Shown: positions 1 to 5,863 of the stretch, in pieces | Layout of the letters: each line of letters opens with the position of its first letter | Position numbering within the stretch: position 1 is the first letter of the stretch | Origin: Cytophagales bacterium | GTDB lineage: Bacteria; Bacteroidota; Bacteroidia; Cytophagales; Cytophagaceae | DNA length: 6,881 nucleotides | Direction of reading: 5' to 3' | Assembly (NCBI GenBank): GCA_025360235.1 | Contig: JANYCO010000012.1 | Location: 1 to 6,881 of the forward strand | Notes under the pieces: generated by a model | Database searches by the model: none | What the model saw: only the letters and a program-made list of their open reading frames with translations | What the model was told of the DNA's origin: nothing | Position numbers and translations under genes: made by a program

Positions 1-1189
1 CTGAATTAATGAAACCATCAAGTCGGGCGTAGACATTAAAATTTAATTCTTTATAGAGTTTTTCGCACTCTGTTCTTATTTTCTCAATTTGTTCAATAGG
101 CAAATCTATCGGTGTTACTTTACGCGACATGCCGGGTAAGTATTTAGAACGATAGTCAAAGAAATCATTTCCTTTTACAATTTCTGTAGGAGGAAGCGCT
201 ATAGGACTCCCTTTTTCATCCTGAATAACAATACAGGAAAATTCTTTGCCTTTTATAAACGCTTCCAGAAGAATTTCTTCTTCGTTGTCCAGACTTTCAA
301 GATAAACAGTCATTTCACTTTGATGAAACTGTTCGTTTATATAATTCAAAAGTTCTTCCGGGTGATTAATCTGCCTGTCATTCGCCATTACCGGCATTCC
401 TATACCATCTCTGATATCCGTAAGAGTGCGCAGGTAGTGTACTTTTTCTTCGTGTGATAAAATATCCCAATCTGACTTTTCTATTTGTTGTAAAAAGAAG
501 GCTCTGTTTACAGCGTAAATAAATTCCTTAAGATCAATCTCAGAAATAATACTGATCCCGATAGAGGACCCCTGATTAGGAGCTTTTACTACAAATGGGA
601 GACCAAGCTCGTTTTTATAACTTCGCAGTAGTTCCGCTTTATCAGAATTCGAGAACCACTCTTTTTTAGTAAGCTTGAAATTTTTGGGTCTTTTAAATCC
701 TGCATTTTTAAGAAGTCTCTGTTGTACTGATTTACTGATTCCAATAGCAGAAGGAAGTATTCCCGAACCGCTATAGGGTATATTGTACCACTCCAAAATC
801 CCTTGAATATTTCCATCTTCCCCATAAGGACCATGTAACGCCAGAAAAGCAAAATCAAAATATTTCTGAAAACTTCTTGGCTCTATTCTGGTTCCCACCG
901 AACTTATTATTCTCGCCTGTTCGGAAGTACTTAATTGACTTAAAGACTCCATGTATACTTGAAACCCATTTGGAGAATGAGGAGTATATTGGTGTGGAGG
1001 ATAAAAATCACGAATAGTACCTTTGTAAATATATTGCCAGTTCAGCAAAATGAAATTCCCTGTACTGTCTACAAATACAGGTACGGCTTCAAATAAATTT
1101 TTATTCAGATTGTCGTATACTGTGCGCCCTCCTGCAAAGGAGATTTCTCTCTCTCTGGATTGGCCTCCGAAAAATATTCCGATTTTCAT
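1..1189 (-). CDS. ddl: D-alanine--D-alanine ligase family protein (ATP-grasp), 3' end outside window
   Basis: Cytoplasmic ATP-grasp ligase predicted to join two D-alanines for the peptidoglycan stem peptide. From ATG at 1189 the frame is open for 396 residues to the left edge. Visible motifs: GGQSREREIS (8-17, with the substrate-binding Glu13), LHGPYGEDGNIQG (118-130), PYSGSG (138-143), Lys153, VKAPNQGSSIGIS (201-213, glycine/serine loop), EAFIKGKEF (309-317), the omega-loop FFDYRSKY (343-350) and ARLD (388-391, holding Arg389 and metal-ligand Asp391). The final E-x-N metal-binding motif lies beyond the window. Lys349-Tyr350 matches the Lys-Tyr pair of D-Ala-D-Ala rather than D-lactate ligases. 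The protein is already longer than typical Ddl (about 310-370 residues), because of extra sequence near 45-110 and about 65 residues more than usual between 213 and 309. No Shine-Dalgarno is seen. It lies 63 bases downstream of the Nfu gene, with a hairpin between. Family assignment is firm; exact substrate is inferred. Confidence 0.9.
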   Translation of the reverse strand, partial: MKIGIFFGGQSREREISFAGGRTVYDNLNKNLFEAVPVFVDSTGNFILLNWQYIYKGTIRDFYPPHQYTPHSPNGFQVYMESLSQLSTSEQARIISSVGTRIEPRSFQKYFDFAFLALHGPYGEDGNIQGILEWYNIPYSGSGILPSAIGISKSVQQRLLKNAGFKRPKNFKLTKKEWFSNSDKAELLRSYKNELGLPFVVKAPNQGSSIGISIISEIDLKEFIYAVNRAFFLQQIEKSDWDILSHEEKVHYLRTLTDIRDGIGMPVMANDRQINHPEELLNYINEQFHQSEMTVYLESLDNEEEILLEAFIKGKEFSCIVIQDEKGSPIALPPTEIVKGNDFFDYRSKYLPGMSRKVTPIDLPIEQIEKIRTECEKLYKELNFNVYARLDGFINS

Positions 1190-1217
1190 TATGCTGTATT
1201 TTTATTATTTCGAACTA

Positions 1218-1251
1218 AATTTTTGGAAAGTCTTGAAACTTTCCAAAAATT
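1218..1251 (-). terminator. Stem-loop directly after the Nfu stop codon, possible weak terminator or processing site
   Basis: Thirteen perfect base pairs join 1218-1230 to 1239-1251, and the pair 1231/1238 closes the 8-base gap to a 6-base loop. It starts one base after the Nfu stop codon (1253-1255). Read on the minus strand it ends in CTTTCCAAAAATTT followed by AG, so the U-tract is only three bases and partly inside the stem. It is therefore not a classical strong terminator. It may reduce read-through into the ligase gene or protect the 3' end of the Mrp-Nfu transcript. The structure is seen directly; its role is inferred. Confidence 0.5.
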
Positions 1252-1252
1252 G

Positions 1253-1507
1253 TTAATTATTTGCTGCTACCACTCCTCTTATTTCGGGAACTTCTTTTTT
1301 AATGGCCTCTTCTACTCCAGCTTTCAACGTCATGGCTGACATAGGACAAGAACCACAGTTACCAAGCATTTCTAATTTTACGATCATATCGTCTGATATA
1401 TCGAGTAATTTTACATTACCCCCATCAGCCTCAAGATAGGGGCGGATGGTATTGAGAGCTTCTTCTACTCTGTTAAGAAGGTCGTTTTTCGAAAGCGTTG
1501 TTTCCAT
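1253..1507 (-). CDS. NifU C-terminal-domain (Nfu-type) Fe-S cluster scaffold/carrier
   Basis: Small cytoplasmic protein of 84 residues, essentially one stand-alone NifU-like C-terminal domain. Proteins of this family hold a [4Fe-4S] cluster between two subunits and pass it to target enzymes. The N-terminal helix (about 6-24) leads into RPYLEADGGNVKLLDI (22-37), a family hallmark, then a beta strand and the cluster-binding motif GNCGSCPMSAMT (49-60) with Cys51 and Cys54. The C-terminal helix ends in VPEIRGVVA. Both ligand cysteines are present, so it should be functional. It lacks the A-type N-terminal domain found in Escherichia coli NfuA. It starts at ATG 1507, 45 bases after the stop of the Mrp-type ATPase gene on the same strand, so cotranscription is likely and fits a shared Fe-S role. 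No strong Shine-Dalgarno is visible, which is usual in Bacteroidetes. Confidence 0.93.
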   Translation of the reverse strand: METTLSKNDLLNRVEEALNTIRPYLEADGGNVKLLDISDDMIVKLEMLGNCGSCPMSAMTLKAGVEEAIKKEVPEIRGVVAANN

Positions 1508-1552
1508 ATATCTTTAAACTCAAAACGGACTGTTATAATTCCAATACTATTA

Positions 1553-2644
1553 TTATAATTTTATTTCGACAGGTTTTGTAGTTGCTTTGGTAGCATTACG
1601 AATTGCTACTTGTTGCGCTACATTTTCTGCCAGTATTTTAAAAGATTCTGCAACGATATCGTTGTCTAACACTTTCGGTCTTCCACTATCGCCGCTTTCG
1701 CGAATACTTTGCACTAATGGTATCTGACCAAGCAATGGACAATCATTTTTTTCAGCCATATCTTTGCCTCCATCTTTGCCAAAGATATAATATTTATGGT
1801 CAGGAAGTTCTTCAGGTATAAACCATGCCATATTTTCGATCACACCCAATATTGGAACGTTGATCTGTGGCTGACGGAACATACTAACCCCCTTTTGAGA
1901 ATCGGCTATTGCCACTTTCTGAGGTGTGGTCACAATAATGGCACCTGTAACGGGAACTGTTTGCACCAAAGTAAGGTGTATATCGCTTGTTCCAGGTGGC
2001 AGATCGATGAGAAGATAATCTAACTCACCCCATTTACAATCGCCGAGAAACTGCTTTAAGGCTGCGCTGGCCATTGGGCCTCTCCATACTACTGCACTTT
2101 CTGCGGGAGCAAGAAAACCAATAGAAATTAATTTTATACCGTATTGTTCGATTGGAATGATCCAGTTTTTCCCATTTTCTTGCACCACGGCAGGGTGCGC
2201 GTCTTCCAGGTCAAACAAGATAGGCTGTGAAGGTCCGAAGATATCGGCGTCTATCAATCCCACGCTAGCGCCTGTCTTTGCGAGTGCTATTGCAAGATTG
2301 GCTGTTACCGTAGATTTACCAACACCACCTTTTCCTGAACCAATAGCGATAATATTTTTTACACCTGGCAATAAAGGACCATTCAAACGCGTGGAGGTCA
2401 CATTAGCCGTAAGGTTGACGGTTACTTGAAGAGAAGCGTCTATTTTTTGTACCGCTGCTATACAGGACGAACGGATAAGTTCTTTCAAAGGACAAGCAGG
2501 CGTAGTAAGCACAACTGTAAAACTTACTTTATTCCCATTCACCTCAACGTCTTTCACCATATTGAGGGTTACCAGATCTTGTTTCAGATCAGGTTCCTGA
2601 ACTGTGCCAAGGGCTTTTAATACATCGTCTTTAGATACTCCCAT
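1553..2644 (-). CDS. mrp: Mrp/ApbC/NBP35-family P-loop ATPase, Fe-S cluster carrier
   Basis: Cytoplasmic ATPase of 363 residues, full length for bacterial Mrp, predicted to help assemble or deliver Fe-S clusters. Residues 1-85 form a DUF59/MIP18-like domain, with TVQEPDL (14-20) and TTPACPLKE (47-55, Cys51). The MRP ATPase domain follows: deviant Walker A GSGKGGVGKST (102-112) with the extra signature Lys105 and Lys110, DADIFGPSQ (132-140), WRGPM (187-191), LLIDLPPGTSD (211-221) and ENMAWF (270-275). Where many Mrp/ApbC/NBP35 proteins carry CXXC after ENM, this one has FIPEELPDHKYYIFG (275-289) with no cysteine. From memory this is common in Bacteroidetes Mrp, so it need not mean loss of function. 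The ATG at 2644 gives the usual N-terminus; AGAGGA lies close upstream. The Nfu gene follows after 45 bases. A terminator about 80 bases upstream shields it from the preceding gene, so its promoter should lie within about 2645-2725, although I see no clear consensus there. Confidence 0.94.
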   Translation of the reverse strand: MGVSKDDVLKALGTVQEPDLKQDLVTLNMVKDVEVNGNKVSFTVVLTTPACPLKELIRSSCIAAVQKIDASLQVTVNLTANVTSTRLNGPLLPGVKNIIAIGSGKGGVGKSTVTANLAIALAKTGASVGLIDADIFGPSQPILFDLEDAHPAVVQENGKNWIIPIEQYGIKLISIGFLAPAESAVVWRGPMASAALKQFLGDCKWGELDYLLIDLPPGTSDIHLTLVQTVPVTGAIIVTTPQKVAIADSQKGVSMFRQPQINVPILGVIENMAWFIPEELPDHKYYIFGKDGGKDMAEKNDCPLLGQIPLVQSIRESGDSGRPKVLDNDIVAESFKILAENVAQQVAIRNATKATTKPVEIKL

Positions 2645-2724
2645 TTTCCTCTTAAATTATTGGCAATTTAACTCAAAAAATGATTATTAAGAAAAGTATT
2701 TTTAAGACCATTTAGATAGCCTTT

Positions 2725-2763
2725 AAATAAAAAATCCTGCTTTACAGGCAGGATTTTTTATTT
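2725..2763 (-). terminator. Rho-independent terminator after the coiled-coil protein gene
   Basis: A GC core of six pairs, TCCTGC (2735-2740) with GCAGGA (2748-2753), around a 7-base loop is extended by A/T pairs out to 2725 and 2763. The whole palindrome has arms of about 16 bp. On the minus strand the core is followed by a run of six T (2734-2729), the classical layout, and it lies 18 bases after the stop of the 2782-3726 gene. The plus strand also has a six-T run, so it may work in both directions. It separates that gene from the mrp gene downstream. Confidence 0.9.
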
Positions 2764-2781
2764 TAAATATGTGTCTGGTAC

Positions 2782-3726
2782 TTATTTTACTAAGAAGCTT
2801 GAACCTCCAATTTTAAAGCCTTCACAATAAATCTCTACTTTGTGAGTACCTGGCTTATAAGGGCTTCCTTTTTTATATTCATATTTAACACTTTGACCTT
2901 TGTTCTCAAACAAAATAGTTTGTTTCATAGTATAGAACACCTCTTTTCCGTCTGCCTGAAAACTACCACCACCATTTGCCAAATCAAACAAGGCTGAACC
3001 GTCTGGTTCAATTAGACGAAAGAAAACATCTCTTCCTCCTTTTTCAGCTACAAGATTTTCACCTATAGAAAAATCCACTTTAATCTTATCAATTTTTTTG
3101 GCTTTAAATGGAGCTTCCGCATCTACTTTGCCTTTCGCATTCAATGCTTCTACTTTAAAACTTTCAGCTCTAAGTACAGAGGCTAGTGCTACTTTCTTTT
3201 CTAATTTCTTATTTTCTCTTGAAATTTTAGCGATAGTATCTTCACGCTCAACAATGGTAAATTTCTGTTTAGTAATGATAGTATCTTGTTGCGCTAACAT
3301 TAATTTAAGTCGGTCAATTTCTTTGTCGGAATCTTCTCTCACCCTAACCGCAGCATCTCTGATAGCAACAGCAGCGTTGTATTTTTGTTGCCAATTGCTG
3401 TTCACATATTGCAAACTTCTTTTAGCTTTTTCCAACTCAAGGATTTGTGCGTGTAAAGCAGTGGTATCTCCCTGCAAAGCTGCTATTTCCTGTAATTTAG
3501 CCTGCAATTCCTTTTTTAAATTATCCAACTGAACAGTCATACTGTCCATTTTAACTTTATTATTAGAAATTGTTGTAGTCTGTTCCTTGATAGTATTCGT
3601 ATTAGAATTGTATAAAAACAACTGAACACCATTGATAAGAGCTAGTATAACGATAAAAGCAATCAGTAACCCTTTATTGCTTCCGCTTTTTTTCGGTTCC
3701 TGAGCCTGTGTTTTTGTTTCTGCCAT
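2782..3726 (-). CDS. Membrane-anchored coiled-coil protein with C-terminal beta-rich domain, function unknown
   Basis: A 314-residue protein without a recognised enzyme motif. A short charged, basic N-terminus (1-18) precedes one hydrophobic segment (about 19-39, GLLIAFIVILALINGVQLFL), an uncleaved signal anchor that should leave the rest in the periplasm. Residues about 45-185 are rich in Lys, Glu, Gln and Leu with heptad-like spacing, predicting a long coiled coil. The C-terminal 115 residues look beta-rich, with KKIDKIKVDFSIGENLVAEK (210-229), a DVFFRLIEPDG stretch (233-243) and a final HKVEIYCEGFKIGGSSF run (295-311), suggesting an immunoglobulin-like fold. I recall similar coiled-coil proteins with a KxDxIKVxF region as common uncharacterised Bacteroidetes proteins, but cannot verify this here. 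It seems to be a single-gene unit: a strong terminator follows, and a 278-base spacer precedes it. An envelope-spanning or tethering role is inference only. Confidence 0.85.
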   Translation of the reverse strand: MAETKTQAQEPKKSGSNKGLLIAFIVILALINGVQLFLYNSNTNTIKEQTTTISNNKVKMDSMTVQLDNLKKELQAKLQEIAALQGDTTALHAQILELEKAKRSLQYVNSNWQQKYNAAVAIRDAAVRVREDSDKEIDRLKLMLAQQDTIITKQKFTIVEREDTIAKISRENKKLEKKVALASVLRAESFKVEALNAKGKVDAEAPFKAKKIDKIKVDFSIGENLVAEKGGRDVFFRLIEPDGSALFDLANGGGSFQADGKEVFYTMKQTILFENKGQSVKYEYKKGSPYKPGTHKVEIYCEGFKIGGSSFLVK

Positions 3727-4004
3727 TTTAGAATAAATTAAGGTATAAGGTTTAATTCAAAGCGTAAAAATAAGAATAAATTGGATTATTTCAAATTTTA
3801 GGTGGTTATTCTTTTATAGGTAATAATATCCTTTTTTCAAGGTGTAGGCTTATAAATCCTGAAAATTTAAAAAAAACAGCTAAAGACAGAAGAGAAGACC
3901 CACTGGATGAATCTGAAAATACCACCTCCCAATTTTAAATTTTACACCAGTCTTGGTATAAAATTTAAAATCCGCGAAATCACTAAATCAGTCTAATCCT
4001 TGAT
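3727..4004. other. Intergenic spacer between symporter and coiled-coil protein genes
   Basis: AT-rich, 278 bases. It should hold the 3' end of the symporter transcript and the promoter of the coiled-coil protein gene, both on the minus strand. The main structure is the long hairpin at 3932-3971. Near 3758-3766 the minus strand reads TACGCTTTG, which resembles the Bacteroidetes -7 box but has one extra spacer base and no TTG partner at the right distance. No convincing gene, tRNA or repeat is seen. Confidence 0.6.
3932..3971 (-). terminator. Long AT-rich stem-loop downstream of the symporter gene
   Basis: Arms 3932-3948 and 3955-3971 pair over 17 positions around a 6-base loop (3949-3954). 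The only imperfect position, 3945/3958, is C-A in plus-strand RNA but G-U in minus-strand RNA, so the minus-strand transcript is fully paired. It lies 33 bases after the symporter stop codon (4005-4007). No U-tract follows on the minus strand (GGGAGGTGG comes next), so it is more likely an RNA 3'-end stabiliser, or a factor-dependent or atypical terminator, than a classical intrinsic one. Confidence 0.55.
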
Positions 4005-5603
4005 CTATATCAGCATCAACAACACCCATGTTGTAATCAAGATCCCTGCTAAGAATATGGACAAATAAATATCAGTAGTCCTCCGAGTAGTCCTTTCCAT
4101 AGCAAGACTTTTATCTTTGCTGTATACAAGATTATCATTATGAAGACTATCGGGTTTCTTTCCAAAAATACTTACTCCAACCATCAAGACTACATAAAAC
4201 CAGAACATAAAAAAGGCTTCATACAAAAAGTTGATCGTATGGAAATAATATAAAATCGAATCAGTGCTGATCGAATTTTGAAGTATATCCAAAACAATCC
4301 TGAAAACTCCAATCACAGTACCTACAACCAAAACAGTGAAACAAGAATTGGCTGTAGCCCTCTTCCATATCATTCCGACTAGGAATACCGCAGTAAACGG
4401 AGGTGCGATGTAGGACTGAATTGCTTGTAAATGTTTTATTATATTTTCTGAAAAATAACCGGTAAACGAAACCCAAACGATTCCAAGGATAATCAAAACA
4501 AGTGTAGCCAGTTTTCCCATCGTCACAATTTTAAACTCCTCCACCTTTGGATAAATTCTTGTGTAAACGTCCAGTGTAAATAAAGTAGCCGTACTATTGA
4601 AGGTAGCAGCAAGTGAAGAGATAAGAGCCGACAATAAACTAATCACCGCCAAAGCTTTTACCCCAGGAGGTAAAATTTCATTGATCACAGCAAGATAGGT
4701 TTTTCCTGCAACGGCATCAGGTCCGAATTTTACAAGTGCCACCAAGCCTGGTGCCAATAGGAGAAACGGGACCAGAAACATTAAATATCCAGCATAAATA
4801 GCGCCTCTTCTGGCATTTGGAACATCTTTGGCACTCAATACCCTTTGCATCATGTACTGATCGGTACACCAATACCAGACCTCCAGAATAGGGGCTCCTA
4901 GTAACATTCCCAACCATGGATAATCAGGATCATTGTTATTTTTAAACGGATGAAAATGCCCGGAAGGTACCGCTTTCACCAACTCATCCATACCTCCTAC
5001 ATTTATTATACTTACTACTACTACAACTAATGCACAAAAAATAAATGCGTAGGCATGAAATATATGTGTGTACAAAGTACCTCTGAAACCTCCGGCAATA
5101 GTGAGAATACCGGTAAGCAATACCAAAATTAGAGAGGATGTGTATTTATCCCAACCTAAAATTCCTTCCAGCAATAACGCACCAGCAAAAAGAGTGATCG
5201 AAATTTTTGTAATAATATAAATGAAAATAGAAAGTCCTGAAAGTAAAAGTCTACTCTTCACATCGAAACGCTTTTCAATGTATTCAGGCATTGTAAATAA
5301 ATTATTGCGTAGTAAGATTGGAACAAAAAACCAAGCCATTAAAATTGCAACCAGACATCCTCCCCATGCAAAATTTCCTGCGGCAAATCCCTCTGCATAA
5401 CCAGAATCTGCATAGCCCATAACGTGCTCAGAGGAGACTGTGGTAATCATTAATGAAGTACCTATAAGGAACCAGCCTGAATTTTTCCCTGCAAGGAAAT
5501 GACCTGACAGCCCTTTAAGGTTCTTAGAAGTAAGTAATCCAACTACCACTAATAACACCAAATAAACACTCAGGATAACATAATCGATAGTTCCAATATC
5601 CAC
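4005..5603 (-). CDS. SGLT-like sodium/solute symporter (SSS family)
   Basis: Inner-membrane protein of 532 residues with about 13-14 hydrophobic segments, predicted to import a solute, probably a sugar or polyol, driven by sodium. SSS family marks: SLMITTVSSEHVMGYADSGY (50-69, the unwound TM1 region), the GGFRGTLYTH loop (171-180), WYWCTDQYMMQRVLSAKD (243-260), nearly identical in style to animal SGLT1, and SSLAATFNSTATLFTLDVY (329-347), where Ser329-Ser330 match the Na2-site serines of Vibrio SGLT. The Vibrio galactose ligand Gln69 appears to be replaced by His60 and Asn260 by Asp248, so the substrate cannot be read across. The start is GTG at 5601-5603: the frame is closed by TAG six codons upstream, the next Met is residue 52, inside the first conserved block, and AGGGA lies about 5 bases before GTG. 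Neighbours give no catabolic genes to name the substrate. Confidence 0.93.
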   Translation of the reverse strand: MDIGTIDYVILSVYLVLLVVVGLLTSKNLKGLSGHFLAGKNSGWFLIGTSLMITTVSSEHVMGYADSGYAEGFAAGNFAWGGCLVAILMAWFFVPILLRNNLFTMPEYIEKRFDVKSRLLLSGLSIFIYIITKISITLFAGALLLEGILGWDKYTSSLILVLLTGILTIAGGFRGTLYTHIFHAYAFIFCALVVVVVSIINVGGMDELVKAVPSGHFHPFKNNNDPDYPWLGMLLGAPILEVWYWCTDQYMMQRVLSAKDVPNARRGAIYAGYLMFLVPFLLLAPGLVALVKFGPDAVAGKTYLAVINEILPPGVKALAVISLLSALISSLAATFNSTATLFTLDVYTRIYPKVEEFKIVTMGKLATLVLIILGIVWVSFTGYFSENIIKHLQAIQSYIAPPFTAVFLVGMIWKRATANSCFTVLVVGTVIGVFRIVLDILQNSISTDSILYYFHTINFLYEAFFMFWFYVVLMVGVSIFGKKPDSLHNDNLVYSKDKSLAMERTTRRTTDIYLSIFLAGILITTWVLLMLI

Positions 5604-5863
5604 AAATTCCCTTTTATTCTAGTTTATCCAGAATAATACACTTGAATATAATGGAATATTTTCAAAAAAAGAAGAGGGTGGGATAAAAGTAGGTAAAAGA
5701 CAGACGATAGGATATCCATACTAATTTTCTTACCTTGTAAATAGAAGCGCTCCGTGATAGGAAACAAATCAGAAGAGATGAATGAGCTGAAATTATAAAT
5801 TTAGTTTAAATAAGGAGACTACTTTTCAATCTAAACTTTGTCTCTAATAAGTTAAGCCAAAAT
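5604..5863. other. Divergent intergenic region between symporter and C10 peptidase genes
   Basis: This 260-base spacer should contain promoters for both flanking genes, which point away from each other. A purine-rich tract on the plus strand (about 5662-5712) lies upstream of the symporter. A weak 7-bp hairpin (5614-5620 with 5630-5636, 9-base loop) sits just upstream of the symporter's AGGGA ribosome-binding-like sequence. No gene longer than a few codons and no operator-like repeat is evident. Base composition is similar to the other spacers. Confidence 0.6.
5833..5840 (+). promoter_or_regulatory. Candidate -7 promoter element for the C10 peptidase gene
   Basis: AAACTTTG differs by one base from the Bacteroidetes primary-sigma -7 consensus TAnnTTTG and ends 23 bases before the ATG at 5864. 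That would place a transcription start within a short leader. No TTG-type -33 box is seen at 19-21 bases upstream, so the call is weak and could be chance in AT-rich DNA. Confidence 0.25.

Noticed and set aside
1..1189. Possible frameshift or pseudogene in the ligase gene
   Set aside because: Reading codon by codon from ATG 1189 to the left edge gives one uninterrupted frame with motifs in the expected order; it is only truncated by the window.
1796..2620. Plus-strand reading frames opposite the mrp gene
   Set aside because: The minus-strand protein here has complete, ordered Mrp motifs; the opposite frames show no domain and are shadows of it.
3758..3766. Minus-strand TACGCTTTG as a -7 promoter box for the coiled-coil protein gene
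   Set aside because: The spacing within the box is three bases instead of two, and no TTG lies at the expected 19-21 bases upstream, so it is only mentioned in the spacer entry.
3907..3996. A 29-codon plus-strand reading frame in the symporter/coiled-coil spacer
   Set aside because: It overlaps both arms of the 3932-3971 hairpin, has no clear ribosome-binding or promoter signal, and its peptide has no recognisable feature. Chance is the simplest reading.
5614..5636. 7-bp inverted repeat just upstream of the symporter start, as an operator or regulatory hairpin
   Set aside because: The stem is short and AT-rich with a 9-base loop; repeats like this are expected by chance in such DNA.
5710..5717. 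GGATATCC palindrome in the divergent spacer as a regulator site
   Set aside because: An isolated 8-base palindrome with no flanking symmetry or second copy; not enough to support a binding site.
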